Part shown: positions 42,514 through 51,240 of the stretch, piece after piece
Layout of the letters: each line of letters opens with the position of its first letter
How positions within the stretch are numbered: the stretch's first letter is position 1
Made by a program: the position numbers and the translations under genes
From: Eggerthella sinensis
Lineage (GTDB): Bacteria > Actinomycetota > Coriobacteriia > Coriobacteriales > Eggerthellaceae
Reading direction: 5' to 3'
Length of the DNA stretch: 64,000 bases
Assembly: GCF_003339815.1 (NCBI RefSeq)
Contig: NZ_PPTT01000013.1
Location: 42,626-106,625, forward strand
Notes under the pieces: model-generated
Told to the model about the DNA's origin: nothing
Databases searched by the model: none
The model's input: the letters and a program-made list of their open reading frames with translations, nothing else

Positions 42514-43176
42514 ATGACAAGGTACGGAATGGCAATTGACCTGCGCCGTTGCGCGGGGTGCGGCGCGTGTGTGGTCGCGTGCCAAATGGAGAACAACCAG
42601 CGACCCGGCGTATCGTGGAACAGCCTGGACGTCTGCGAATGGGGCACGAAGGTGGGGGAGAGCGGCCGCGCGTACGTGCCGAACGCATGCGTGCAGTGCG
42701 AGAAGCCGAAATGCGTGGAGGCATGCCCGACGGGTGCAAGCGTTCGGCGCGACGACGGCATTACCGTCATCGATTACGACGCGTGCATCGCGTGCGGACT
42801 CTGCCTGGCGGCGTGCCCGTACGGCGCGCGTAAGCTCAATCGCAAGGATCGAAACATGTTCGATGCAGACGTGCCGGCACCTTACGAGTCGTACGGCGTG
42901 CAGCGCAGCCTCGTGGCGGAGAAGTGCATCTTCTGCGAAGGGCGTCTTGCGGAGGGCAAGCAGCCTGCCTGCGTGGTGAACTGCCCCGGACGTGCGCGCT
43001 ATTTCGGCGACCTCGACGATCCTGAGAGCGTGGTATCGAAGTTCATCGCCGGCGACGAAGCGGTTCTGCGCGTCGACGAGGGGTCGTTCTACTATCGTCC
43101 GGTTGACGGCATGCCGCTCGACGTGCTGCCGTCCGACGCGCTGGCGGATTCGAAGCAGGGAAAGGCAGGGGCATAG
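42514..43176 (+). CDS. Four-cluster ferredoxin partner of the second molybdoenzyme
   Basis: 220 residues. Four complete groups: CAGCGACVVAC, CVQCEKPKCVEACP, CIACGLCLAACPYGA and CIFCEGRLAEGKQPACVVNCP. It resembles PhsB/NrfC/DmsB subunits and ends in a 45-residue tail after the GDLDDPES motif. No membrane anchor gene is adjacent, so electrons must come from another membrane protein or a soluble donor. AAAGGACGAGGGG precedes the ATG. The molybdoenzyme gene follows after 1 base. Confidence 0.9.
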   Translation: MTRYGMAIDLRRCAGCGACVVACQMENNQRPGVSWNSLDVCEWGTKVGESGRAYVPNACVQCEKPKCVEACPTGASVRRDDGITVIDYDACIACGLCLAACPYGARKLNRKDRNMFDADVPAPYESYGVQRSLVAEKCIFCEGRLAEGKQPACVVNCPGRARYFGDLDDPESVVSKFIAGDEAVLRVDEGSFYYRPVDGMPLDVLPSDALADSKQGKAGA

Positions 43177-43177
43177 C

Positions 43178-45427
43178 ATGAACGCAACGAACACGGTATC
43201 GCGTCGCACGTTTCTCAAGGGTTCGGCGGCGGTGGCGGGCGCCGCGCTGGTGGCGGGATCGTACGAGATCGCTCATCCCGAAGGCGCCATCGCGGAGGAC
43301 GCGCCGCTTGAGGTGAAGTACACGTACTGCGACATGTGCAACCACGTGCCGAAGTGCGGCATCGCCGCCACGGTGAAGGACGGCAAGGTGGTGCGCGTGG
43401 AGGCGCGCGACAAGTATCCCGCGTCGCCTATCTGCGCAAAGGGCATCTCGAGCTTGCAGGAGCTGTACGATCCGCATCGCATCACGTACCCGATGGTGCG
43501 CACGAATCCGAAGGGCACGGGAGCTCCGGAGTGGGAGCCCATCTCGTGGGACGATGCGTACGCGCGCATCGCTAGCGAGTTCAACCGCATCAAGGATGCG
43601 TACGGACCCGAGAAGGTGCTGTTCTACTGCGGCGACCCGAAGGAGCCGCGCGGCGCCATGCAGCGTTTGGCCACCCTGTTCGGCTCGCCCACGTACGGCA
43701 GCGAAAGCTCCACGTGCGCGGCGGCAACGTGGATGTGCTCGCAGCTGGTGACCGGCCAGTTGTCCATGGGCACCGACCCCTCCGATGCGACGGCGAGCTG
43801 CCTTGTGTGGTCGCTCAACCCGGCATGGTCGCAGCCGTACCGTTTCGGCGACATGATGAAGCAGAAGGAACGCGGCTGCAAGTTCGTGGTGGTGGACCCG
43901 CGCATCACGCCGACGGTCACCGGTATGGCCGACGTCCATCTGCAACTGCGCCCCGGCACCGACGGCGCGCTCGCGCTGGGCTTCATCCACGTGATGGTGC
44001 GCGACGGCCTGTACGACAAGGAATTCGTGGAGCAATGGACGCACGGCTTCGACGAGCTGTCGGCCTACGTGCAGGAGTTCACGCCCGAACGCGTGGAGGA
44101 AATCACCTGGGTTCCCGCGGCGAAACTTGAGGAAGCGGTGCACCTCATCTGCGAAAACCTGCCGGCGACGCTCGTGTCGAGCTCGGCGGGAGCGTGCCAC
44201 GCCACGAATGTGGGCAACTTCCAGCGCGCCGTGTTCTCCATCATCTCCATGACGGGCAGTCTCGACGTTGCCGGTGGCCTGTCCATGGGACCGGGTCTGC
44301 CGTTCGACTACTCGGCATCCACGGCGCCGTTCAGGTTGGAGAGCCTTTACGACGAGCGCGGGCTGCAGGACATTCGCTACGATAAGGACGATTTCCCCGT
44401 GTGGGCGCACTACTTCAAGATGATTCAGACTGCGCACCTGCCGGAGCTCGTGGCCGACGGCAAGATCAGGGCGGGCGTGCTGCTGGGCGTCAACTCCATG
44501 ATGTGGCCGCAGACGCCGGAGTACCAAAAGGCCATTCAGGACATGGAGTTCACTGTGGCCATCGACTACTATATGCGTCCCTGGACGCACGACCTGGTGG
44601 ATATGCTGCTGCCCGCCGCCATGTGCTACGAGCGCATGGCCCCGTTCGCCATCTTCGGACGCAAGATATTCCTGCGCGAGCCCGTGGTGGAGCCGGCGGG
44701 GCAGTGCCGCGAAGACTGGCGCATTCTGTTGGAAATCGGCTGCGCGCTGGGCTTCGAGGAGGAGTGCTACGGCGGCGATGTGGAAGCCGCGCTCGAGGAC
44801 ATGCTGGCGAAGACCGACCTCGGCATCACGATGGCCGACCTGCGCGCGCACCCCGAAGGCTACGAGGTGCCCGGCGGCTCGAAGGACGAGCGGAAGTACG
44901 AAACCGGCGGCCTGCGCAAGGACAAGGAGCCCGGGTTCAGCACGCCGACGGGCAAGATCGAACTCGTGTCCGAAGTGCTCAAGCAGTACGGCTTCGAGGG
45001 CCTGCCGGTGTACGAGGAACCGGTATACAGCCCTGTGAGCACACCTGACCTGGCGAAAGACTACTCTCTCGTGCTGAACAGCGGTTCGCGCGTGCCGTAC
45101 TACACGCACTCGAAGCTGCGCGACCTGCCCTGGCTCAACCAGTTCATGCCGGAGCCGGTGGTGCGCTTGCACCCCGACGATGCGAGCGCCCGCGGCATCG
45201 CGGACGGTGATCAGGTGCGCGTGTTCAACCAGTTCGGGGAGGTGACGATGAAGGCCGAGATCACGAACCTCGTGCTGCCCGGCGTCATCGACGTTTTCCA
45301 CGGGTGGCATCAGGCGGACATCAACCTGTTGACCTCGCGCGACTTCGACCCCATCACCGGGTTCCCGCCGTTCAGGTCGGGGCTGTGCGAGGTGGAGCGC
45401 ACGGGGAAGGGGCGCATGGTGGTTTAG
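43178..45427 (+). CDS. Tat-exported molybdopterin oxidoreductase, substrate unknown
   Basis: 749 residues. Tat signal VSRRTFLKG at 7-15. A [4Fe-4S] site of Cys51, 54, 60 and 86, with C-x(2)-C-x(5)-C spacing. In the ligand region SESSTCAAATWM the Cys180 is the probable molybdenum ligand. GTDPSDATASCLVW, LRPGTDGALALG and the C-terminal VLNSGSRVPYYTHSKLRDLPWL are bis-MGD segments of the family. The gene set FeS protein, catalytic subunit and MFS transporter, with no anchor, resembles the layout described for catechol dehydroxylase loci in Eggerthella, but the sequence alone does not fix the substrate. AAAGGCAGGGG precedes the ATG at 43178. Confidence 0.85.
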   Translation: MNATNTVSRRTFLKGSAAVAGAALVAGSYEIAHPEGAIAEDAPLEVKYTYCDMCNHVPKCGIAATVKDGKVVRVEARDKYPASPICAKGISSLQELYDPHRITYPMVRTNPKGTGAPEWEPISWDDAYARIASEFNRIKDAYGPEKVLFYCGDPKEPRGAMQRLATLFGSPTYGSESSTCAAATWMCSQLVTGQLSMGTDPSDATASCLVWSLNPAWSQPYRFGDMMKQKERGCKFVVVDPRITPTVTGMADVHLQLRPGTDGALALGFIHVMVRDGLYDKEFVEQWTHGFDELSAYVQEFTPERVEEITWVPAAKLEEAVHLICENLPATLVSSSAGACHATNVGNFQRAVFSIISMTGSLDVAGGLSMGPGLPFDYSASTAPFRLESLYDERGLQDIRYDKDDFPVWAHYFKMIQTAHLPELVADGKIRAGVLLGVNSMMWPQTPEYQKAIQDMEFTVAIDYYMRPWTHDLVDMLLPAAMCYERMAPFAIFGRKIFLREPVVEPAGQCREDWRILLEIGCALGFEEECYGGDVEAALEDMLAKTDLGITMADLRAHPEGYEVPGGSKDERKYETGGLRKDKEPGFSTPTGKIELVSEVLKQYGFEGLPVYEEPVYSPVSTPDLAKDYSLVLNSGSRVPYYTHSKLRDLPWLNQFMPEPVVRLHPDDASARGIADGDQVRVFNQFGEVTMKAEITNLVLPGVIDVFHGWHQADINLLTSRDFDPITGFPPFRSGLCEVERTGKGRMVV

Positions 45428-45540
45428 GGGCTGTGCTAGATTGCGGTTCGGCTTCTGGGCGGTGACGGGTTAGCGGGTGCGGCGAAGGCGGCTCTACACT
45501 GAATGACGGAATTGTTCGCCGTTCAGCCGAGAGGGCTCCC

Positions 45541-46818
45541 ATGATCGCATCCGCGCAACCCCGCTTGAGCAAGCCGCCCGCGTATCGCTGGTGGATTCTT
45601 GTCGCCAACATGCTGGCGTACGGCCAGTTCTTCCTCACGGTGCAGGTGGTGAATGCGTTTTCGTCCACCGTGCAGGATCAATGGCACCTGGCCACGGCCG
45701 ACCTTGCGCTGCTGACCACGGTTACGCTGGCGGGATACGCGCTGGCGAGCGCGGCGGGCGGCAAGCTGCAGACGATGTTCGGCGCGCGCCGCACCGTGGT
45801 GTGGGGCGTGGTGGTGAACGTGCTGCTGGCGCTGCTGTTTCCCACGGTGGTGGGCGCCAGTTACGAGGGCATGATGGCGCTGCGCTTCCTGCAAGGCGTC
45901 GCGGGCGGCTGCATCGCCAGCTCGGTGGTGTCGTCCACCACGCTGTGGTTCCCCGTGCGGCAACGCGGGTTGGCGGAAGGGCTGCTCATGGGCGTGCTGG
46001 GCTTCGGCTTCGCGCTTGCGTCGTTCTTTGCGCCGCCTCTTTTGGCGACGGGCATGTCGTGGCAGTTCGCGGCCGCCGTGCTCGTGGTGGTACCGGGCGC
46101 CATCATCGCCGTGGTGTATGCGCTGACGGTGCGCGATCTGGGGAAGATGTATCCCGGTGCCGACGCGATCGCCGACTTGCTGCCCGCGCCGTCCGACGCG
46201 GGAGAGGGCGCAGCGGGGCGCGCGTCCGCGGGCGGGGCTGCAGATGCGGCATCCGCCACCGCGCCGGCTGATCGTCCCAGCTCCATGGCGCAGGCGCGCC
46301 GCGAGCCGCGGTTCTGGGCGGCCATCGTCGTGGGATTCGTGAACGGGTGGCTCACCTACGGGTTCGCCACGCTGCTGCCTCCGCTGCTCACGGGCAACCT
46401 GGGATTCTCGGGCGATGCCGTGGCGTCCATCACGTCGGCCACCTTCGTCATCACGCTCATCGCGTCGCCGCTGGGCGGCATCCTGTCCGACCGGGTGTTC
46501 GGCGGACGGCGCTGGCCCGTGCTGCTGCTGGGCAACATCGTGTCGGTGGTGGCGCTCGTGACGGTGCCGTTCGTGCCGCATGGCCTGGTCACCGCCGTGC
46601 TCGTGATAGCCTACGCGTCGGTGTCGCTGTGCTGCGGCACGTTCTGGACGCTGCCGAGCGAGCTGGTGCGCCCGTCGATCGCCGCGCAATCGACGGGCTT
46701 CATCACGGCGGTGGCCAACATCGGCAGCCTGCTGACGGGCTTCGCGCTGGGCGCGCTCATCGACGCGTCGGCCTCGGCGCTGCCCGCGTGTTCCTGTGCG
46801 CGGGACTGGCCGCCGTGA
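45541..46818 (+). CDS. MFS transporter with a probable 3' frameshift
   Basis: As read, 425 residues with twelve expected helices. TTVTLAGYALASAAGGKL, FLQGVAGGCIASSVVSSTTLWFPVRQRG and LGGILSDRVFGGRRWP are MFS-type. The frame ends in an out-of-character SALPACSCARDWPP. The minus-one frame from about 46775 continues with VFLCAGLAAVSAIACPVIKQ and stops at 46850, a normal last helix. A one-base deletion or a sequencing error near 46770-46790 is the likely cause. The corrected gene would overlap the convergent CPBP gene by 11 bases. Probably imports or exports the substrate of the molybdoenzyme just upstream. Confidence 0.8.
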   Translation: MIASAQPRLSKPPAYRWWILVANMLAYGQFFLTVQVVNAFSSTVQDQWHLATADLALLTTVTLAGYALASAAGGKLQTMFGARRTVVWGVVVNVLLALLFPTVVGASYEGMMALRFLQGVAGGCIASSVVSSTTLWFPVRQRGLAEGLLMGVLGFGFALASFFAPPLLATGMSWQFAAAVLVVVPGAIIAVVYALTVRDLGKMYPGADAIADLLPAPSDAGEGAAGRASAGGAADAASATAPADRPSSMAQARREPRFWAAIVVGFVNGWLTYGFATLLPPLLTGNLGFSGDAVASITSATFVITLIASPLGGILSDRVFGGRRWPVLLLGNIVSVVALVTVPFVPHGLVTAVLVIAYASVSLCCGTFWTLPSELVRPSIAAQSTGFITAVANIGSLLTGFALGALIDASASALPACSCARDWPP

Positions 46819-46839
46819 GCGCCATCGCGTGCCCGGTGA

Positions 46840-47832
46840 TCAAGCAGTAGGAGTTGTCGCGCTGGCGGCCTCGCGGGCGAGGTCGGCCTTCGTCACGCCG
46901 TCGGGCAGGCCCGCCTTCGGCATGTCGAGCGTGCCCGTCTTCTCGCGACGGTGCAGGTCGCGCAGCATGAACGCCGCCACCACGATGAAGGCGCAGCCGC
47001 CGACGATTCCCACGGGCATGGGGCCGACGAACGGGTTGCCGCCCGTCACCGAGAACAGCAGCGCCGCGCTCACGAACCCGTTGATGGCGCCGTGGCCGAT
47101 GGCCGCCGCCAGGCAGCTGCCCGTGCGCACGGTGACGTACGTGAGGAAGATGCCGATGACGATGCAGAACAGGCACATGGCCGCGATGCCGCCGATGGGC
47201 CAGGTAGGATACCCCACGCCGTAGTTGTGCCCGATGATGGTGAGCGGCGCGTGCCACAAACCCCAGATGACGCCCGTGATGAGCAGCGTGGGGACGATGC
47301 GCAGGCGCGTGGACACCTTCGGCACGAGGTAGCCGCGCCAGCCCCATTCCTCGCCGAACGTCGTGAAGATGTTGAGCACGGGCGCCAGAAAAATGGCGAA
47401 CGGCAGCTGCGCGAGCAGCATCATGGTGATGGTGTCGGCGGGCATCTCGGCGCCGGTCGCCGCCGCTTGCTGCTGCGTCGAGGCGACGAACGTGGTCATG
47501 GCGGGGTCGAAGTCCTGCGGGAAGATGAAGAAGTACACAGCCGCGCCGACGATGGACAGGACGACCGGCCCGAACCAGGCGACGGCGAACCAGGGCAGCG
47601 CTTTCTTGAATCCGCGCGGCTTGATGACGCTGTTCTTGAAGCCCTCGCCCGTGACGAGGCGCGTGATAAGCACCCCGATAGCGGGGAAGAACATGGCCGC
47701 GCCCGTGACGAACTGCGCGGCGACAGGCGGAATGCCGGTGAGCGCCCCCGATGACACCGGGTACACCACCCCGAACTCGTATGCCCACGTCAATCCGAAC
47801 GTGATGGCCAAGAACAACACGATTCTCTTCAT
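46840..47832 (-). CDS. CPBP-family intramembrane glutamic protease (CAAX-like)
   Basis: 330 residues, about eight membrane helices. The catalytic motifs are EEWGWRGY at 161-168, WHAP near His194 and GHGAIN near His247, which match the CPBP (Abi) family of membrane proteases linked to bacteriocin maturation or immunity. The lipid-type peptide substrate is unknown. It is divergent from the ABC exporter module, across a perfect parS site, and the shared theme of peptide export and immunity makes a joint role plausible. Confidence 0.85.
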   Translation of the reverse strand: MKRIVLFLAITFGLTWAYEFGVVYPVSSGALTGIPPVAAQFVTGAAMFFPAIGVLITRLVTGEGFKNSVIKPRGFKKALPWFAVAWFGPVVLSIVGAAVYFFIFPQDFDPAMTTFVASTQQQAAATGAEMPADTITMMLLAQLPFAIFLAPVLNIFTTFGEEWGWRGYLVPKVSTRLRIVPTLLITGVIWGLWHAPLTIIGHNYGVGYPTWPIGGIAAMCLFCIVIGIFLTYVTVRTGSCLAAAIGHGAINGFVSAALLFSVTGGNPFVGPMPVGIVGGCAFIVVAAFMLRDLHRREKTGTLDMPKAGLPDGVTKADLAREAASATTPTA

Positions 47833-47867
47833 GATGCGTCCCTTTCTGTGTGAGAACAGCGAACGAA

Positions 47868-47883
47868 TGTTTCACGTGAAACA
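47868..47883. other. Second perfect parS site
   Basis: TGTTTCACGTGAAACA, inside a 24-bp perfect palindrome (47864-47887), in the gap between the CPBP protease and ABC exporter genes. It is 32.9 kb from the first site. It lies 36 bases upstream of the protease start and may also influence that promoter. Confidence 0.9.
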
Positions 47884-47944
47884 TTCGCGGTTCGATGCAA
47901 GGCAGCGCCAGGCTCCGCGCGGATGGAAACGTGGGCTTGCATCT

Positions 47945-47975
47945 TTGTTCCATCTGTTATAGCATAAATATAACA
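47945..47975 (+). promoter_or_regulatory. ABC module promoter and GntR/YtrA-type operator
   Basis: A dyad TGTTATA (47955-47961), seven bases, TATAACA (47969-47975) overlaps a likely -10 (TATAAC, 47969-47974) placed 18 bases after TTGTTC (47945-47950). The dyad is of the GT...TA/TA...AC type expected for GntR proteins of the YtrA group, one of which is encoded in the operon at 50743. Autorepression is inferred. Confidence 0.6.
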
Positions 47976-47997
47976 AACAGCGGCGAAAGGATCAAGT

Positions 47998-48744
47998 ATG
48001 AACGCAGCGGTTCCGGTTTTGGCAGTGAAGGATGTCGTCAAGACGTTCGGCGCGAAGCGCGCCGTCGACGGCGTGTCGCTCGACGTGATGCCGGGCGACA
48101 TCTTCGGCTTCGTCGGTCATAACGGCGCCGGCAAGACGACGCTCATCCGCTCCATCGTGGGCGTGACCGGCTTCGACGAGGGCGACATCCGCATTGCGGG
48201 GCAGTCGGTGAAAACGGATGCGCTCGCATGCAAGCGCGTAACGGCGTACGTCCCCGACAACCCCGACATCTACGAATTCCTCACGGGCATCCAGTACCTC
48301 GACTACATCTCGGACATCTTCGAGGTGCCGGCCGACGTTCGCGAGGCCCGCATTCAGCAGTATGCCGATCGCCTGAGTCTCACCTCGGCGCTCGGCGACC
48401 TCGTGTCCTCGTACTCGCACGGCATGCGTCAGAAGCTCGTGCTCATCGGCGCGCTCGTGCACGAACCCACGCTGCTCGTGCTTGACGAGCCCTTCGTGGG
48501 CCTCGACCCCGAAGCGTCGTTCCACGTGAAGGAGATGCTGCGCGAGCTGTCCGAGCGCGGCGCGGCCGTGTTCTTCTCGAGCCATGTGCTGGAAGTGGTG
48601 GAAAAGCTGTGCAACAAGGTGGCCATCATCAAGCAAGGCACGCTGCGCGCGTACGGTCCCACCGCCGACGTGGTGGGCGATGAGAGCCTGGAAGACGTGT
48701 TCCTCGACATGATCGACCATCAGGCTCCCGGTACGCGGGCGTAG
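47998..48744 (+). CDS. ABC transporter ATP-binding protein
   Basis: 248 residues. Walker A GHNGAGKTT at 40-48, signature SYSHGMRQKL and Walker B LLVLDEPFVGLDP. The C-terminal part ends without a membrane segment. The type is that of drug, peptide or lipid exporters with a separate permease (EcfA/YtrB/CcmA-like). It is the first gene of the module and follows GCGAAAGGATC. Its partner permease starts 15 bases after its stop. Confidence 0.92.
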   Translation: MNAAVPVLAVKDVVKTFGAKRAVDGVSLDVMPGDIFGFVGHNGAGKTTLIRSIVGVTGFDEGDIRIAGQSVKTDALACKRVTAYVPDNPDIYEFLTGIQYLDYISDIFEVPADVREARIQQYADRLSLTSALGDLVSSYSHGMRQKLVLIGALVHEPTLLVLDEPFVGLDPEASFHVKEMLRELSERGAAVFFSSHVLEVVEKLCNKVAIIKQGTLRAYGPTADVVGDESLEDVFLDMIDHQAPGTRA

Positions 48745-48759
48745 GGAACGGAGCTTTTC

Positions 48760-50352
48760 ATGAAATCCTTTATCCTCTTGCTGAAGATCCAGATGCTGGG
48801 GCTGTTCGGCATCAACAAAACGCTACACGCCGATCCGGCGAAGGCGAAGCGCACGCTGGGGCTGGCGGCGTTGGCGGTGGCGGCCATCGTGCTGTTCGCG
48901 GCGCTGTACTCGGTCGGGGTGGCGCAGGCGCTCATTCAAATCGGGCTGCCCGAGGCCATCCCGCTCGTCGCGGTGCTCGTGGGTGCCGTGGCGGGCGCCG
49001 TGGCCGCGTTTCTCAAGACGAACGGCGTGCTGTTCGGCTTCAAGGACTACGACCTGGTGATGTCGCTGCCCGTTTCCACCACCTCGGTGGTGCTGTCGCG
49101 CATCGTGTCGCTGTACGCCATGAGCTTGGTGTTCGGCCTGCTGGCTATGGTGCCGGCGTTCGCGGTGTACGCGGGATACGTGGGCGTGTCGGCGGCGGGC
49201 GTGCTGTGCATGGCGTTGTCCGTGGTGTTGGCGCCGCTGCTGCCGTTGGCGGTGGCCATCGTGCTGGCGGTGCTCATCGCCGCGGTGTCGGCGCGCTTCC
49301 GCCATGCGAACATCGTCGTGATCGTGTTGACGCTGGCGGCGACGCTCGTCGCGGTGTTCGGCTCGCTCGCGTTCTCGTCGCAAGGCGACGACCTGGCCGC
49401 CATGACGGCGCTCGGCACGCAGCTCACCGCGCAGATTGCGGCGGCGTTCCCGCCGGCGGCGTGGGCGACGGCCGGCATCGTGCGGGGCGACCTCTTGCAA
49501 TTCTTCGCCTTCGCCGCAGCGAACCTCGTGGCGGCCGGCGTGGTGCTTGCGCTGGTCGTGCGCCTGTTCGTGCCGGTGAACACGCTGCTCATGTCGTCGC
49601 GTCCGAGCGGTACGTTCTCGTTCGACGGCAAGCGGCGCGCTGCGGGCCTCAAGACGCGCACGCCGTTTCGCGCGCTCGTGGCCAAGGAAGCGCGTCTCAT
49701 GGTGGCTACGCCCATCTATATCATGAACTCCTGCATCGGGTTCGTGTTGGTGCTGGTGGCGGCCTTGGCTGCCTCGGTGGGAACCATGACGGGCCTCGTG
49801 TCGCTCGACGCGCTGCCGCCCGAGTTCACGCCCTTCATCGGCACGCTGCTTCCCTGGGCGCTCGCGTTCTTCTGCGCCATCTCGTCCACGACGGCGGCGT
49901 CGATGTCGCTCGAAGGGTCGGCGCGCTGGCTCATGCTGACCGCGCCGGTGCCGGCGAGCACCGTGCTGGGCGCGAAAGCCGCCGTCAACCTGATGGTTGC
50001 GGTGCCGGCGGTGTCGGTGTCAGCCGTGCTGCTGGCCATCGCGCTGCCGCTCGACCCGTTGTCCATCGTGGCGCTGTTCGTGGTGCCGCTGGGGTCGAGC
50101 CTGCTGGCCACGTTCGGCGGCCTCGCCCTTGACGCATGGCGCCCGCGTTACGACTGGACCACCGTGTACGAGCCGGTGAAGCGCGGCCTGCCCGTGTTCG
50201 GCGTCATCATGGGCGGCATGGCGTTCGTCGTGGTGGGCATGGTGCTCACCACCGTGCTGGGCGCGATCATGGGGCTTGCGCTGGGCCTCGTGGCGGCCGC
50301 GGTCTCGTGGATGCTGTTCCGCATCACGGTGAAGCACGGCTTGACGGCATAA
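48760..50352 (+). CDS. ABC exporter permease
   Basis: 530 residues with about twelve hydrophobic helices in two halves. Features include FKDYDLVMSLPVSTTSVVLSRI and a large loop around MSSRPSGTFSFDGKRRA. It resembles the ABC-2-type or YtrC/D-like permeases that accompany GntR-controlled exporters. The substrate is unknown. It is coupled to the ATPase gene upstream; the small DUF1648 gene starts 33 bases downstream. Confidence 0.82.
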   Translation: MKSFILLLKIQMLGLFGINKTLHADPAKAKRTLGLAALAVAAIVLFAALYSVGVAQALIQIGLPEAIPLVAVLVGAVAGAVAAFLKTNGVLFGFKDYDLVMSLPVSTTSVVLSRIVSLYAMSLVFGLLAMVPAFAVYAGYVGVSAAGVLCMALSVVLAPLLPLAVAIVLAVLIAAVSARFRHANIVVIVLTLAATLVAVFGSLAFSSQGDDLAAMTALGTQLTAQIAAAFPPAAWATAGIVRGDLLQFFAFAAANLVAAGVVLALVVRLFVPVNTLLMSSRPSGTFSFDGKRRAAGLKTRTPFRALVAKEARLMVATPIYIMNSCIGFVLVLVAALAASVGTMTGLVSLDALPPEFTPFIGTLLPWALAFFCAISSTTAASMSLEGSARWLMLTAPVPASTVLGAKAAVNLMVAVPAVSVSAVLLAIALPLDPLSIVALFVVPLGSSLLATFGGLALDAWRPRYDWTTVYEPVKRGLPVFGVIMGGMAFVVVGMVLTTVLGAIMGLALGLVAAAVSWMLFRITVKHGLTA

Positions 50353-50385
50353 GCGTTGGTCGATCGACGAAGGAAAGGATGTATC

Positions 50386-50718
50386 ATGGGAGCTTACGAA
50401 GGGAAGGCCCGGGGTCGCTGCGAGGGCACGGTGCTCGAAGGGCGTGCGGGGCTGGCGGTTGCCCTCGCGCTGGGAGTGGCGGCGCTCGCGTTCATGGCGT
50501 TGGAGTGGTTCCTGCTGCCCGACCAGGTGGTGGTGCAGTTCGGCATATCGGGCGAGCACTACGGGCCGAAGGCGGTGGTCGTGCTTATCACGGCGGCGCT
50601 CGGCGTGGGCGGGGCGGCGTGGCTCGGCGTCTCGCGCGCCAAGACGGGCCTTTTGCTGTCGGCGGTGGGGTCGGGCCTGGCCTTGGTCACGCTCGCCATC
50701 AACCTGGTGCTGTTCTAA
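50386..50718 (+). CDS. Small DUF1648-like membrane protein
   Basis: 110 residues, three hydrophobic helices. After the first helix comes LLPDQVVVQFGISGEHYGPK, close to the DUF1648 pattern (LP-x-P-x-H-like, G, E/D, K) though the histidine is replaced. GGAAAGGATG precedes the ATG at 50386. It lies between the permease and regulator genes of the ABC module, suggesting a membrane sensor or immunity role shared with the larger DUF1648 protein at 51240. Confidence 0.65.
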   Translation: MGAYEGKARGRCEGTVLEGRAGLAVALALGVAALAFMALEWFLLPDQVVVQFGISGEHYGPKAVVVLITAALGVGGAAWLGVSRAKTGLLLSAVGSGLALVTLAINLVLF

Positions 50719-50742
50719 AGAGCTTGCGAAGGAGGTTCGTCC

Positions 50743-51240
50743 ATGATCATACGCATCGATCAAAGGTCGGAAGAGCCGTTGTACCTGCAGATCCGCGGTC
50801 AGATCATCGCGGCTATCGCCACGGGCGAACTGGTGCCCGGTGCGTCGCTGCCGTCGGTGCGCGCCCTGGCGAGCGACTTGGGCATCAACCTGCACACGGT
50901 GAACAAAGCGTATGCCGTGCTGCGCGACGAGGGCTACGTGCTCATGCGCGGCCGTTCGGGCGCCTATATCGCCGACCCGTGCGAGGCCGACCGGGCCGAT
51001 CGCGCTCAGATCGAATTGGCGAAGATGGAGGACGAGCTGTTCGAGCTTGCCTTGGCGCATCGCGCGCGCGGCGGCTCGTGGGGCGAGTTCCTGGAGTGCG
51101 CGCAGGTGCAGGCTGCACGTGCGTACGGCGCGGGCGAGCGCCCGGGCGCGCAGGAGCCGGGCGCGGCGAGCCATGCTGAGAACGCGAACGTCGATCGCGC
51201 GCTGTCGAGCGAGCCGGCGTATCAGGGAGGTGTGTCGTAG
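50743..51240 (+). CDS. GntR-family regulator, YtrA subfamily
   Basis: 165 residues. An N-terminal winged helix (EPLYLQIRGQIIAAIATGELVPGASLPSVRALASDLGINLHTVNKAYAVLRDEGYV, residues 11-65) precedes a short helical dimerisation tail, without the large ligand domain of other GntR proteins, as in YtrA. The last 45 residues are low-complexity. YtrA proteins repress ABC exporters induced by cell-wall antibiotics and peptides. It probably binds the dyad at 47955-47975. The stop shares its last base with the next start. Confidence 0.9.
   Translation: MIIRIDQRSEEPLYLQIRGQIIAAIATGELVPGASLPSVRALASDLGINLHTVNKAYAVLRDEGYVLMRGRSGAYIADPCEADRADRAQIELAKMEDELFELALAHRARGGSWGEFLECAQVQAARAYGAGERPGAQEPGAASHAENANVDRALSSEPAYQGGVS

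Noticed and set aside
46770..46800. Programmed ribosomal frameshift in the MFS gene
   Set aside because: No slippery heptamer or downstream structure is visible, so a deletion or sequencing error is simpler.
47863..47888. The 47868 palindrome as a terminator for the CPBP gene
   Set aside because: It lies upstream of the starts of both flanking genes and has no T-run, so parS is the better reading.
48510..48530. parS-like TTCCACGTGAAG inside the ABC ATPase gene
   Set aside because: It breaks the conserved half-site and lies in conserved coding sequence.
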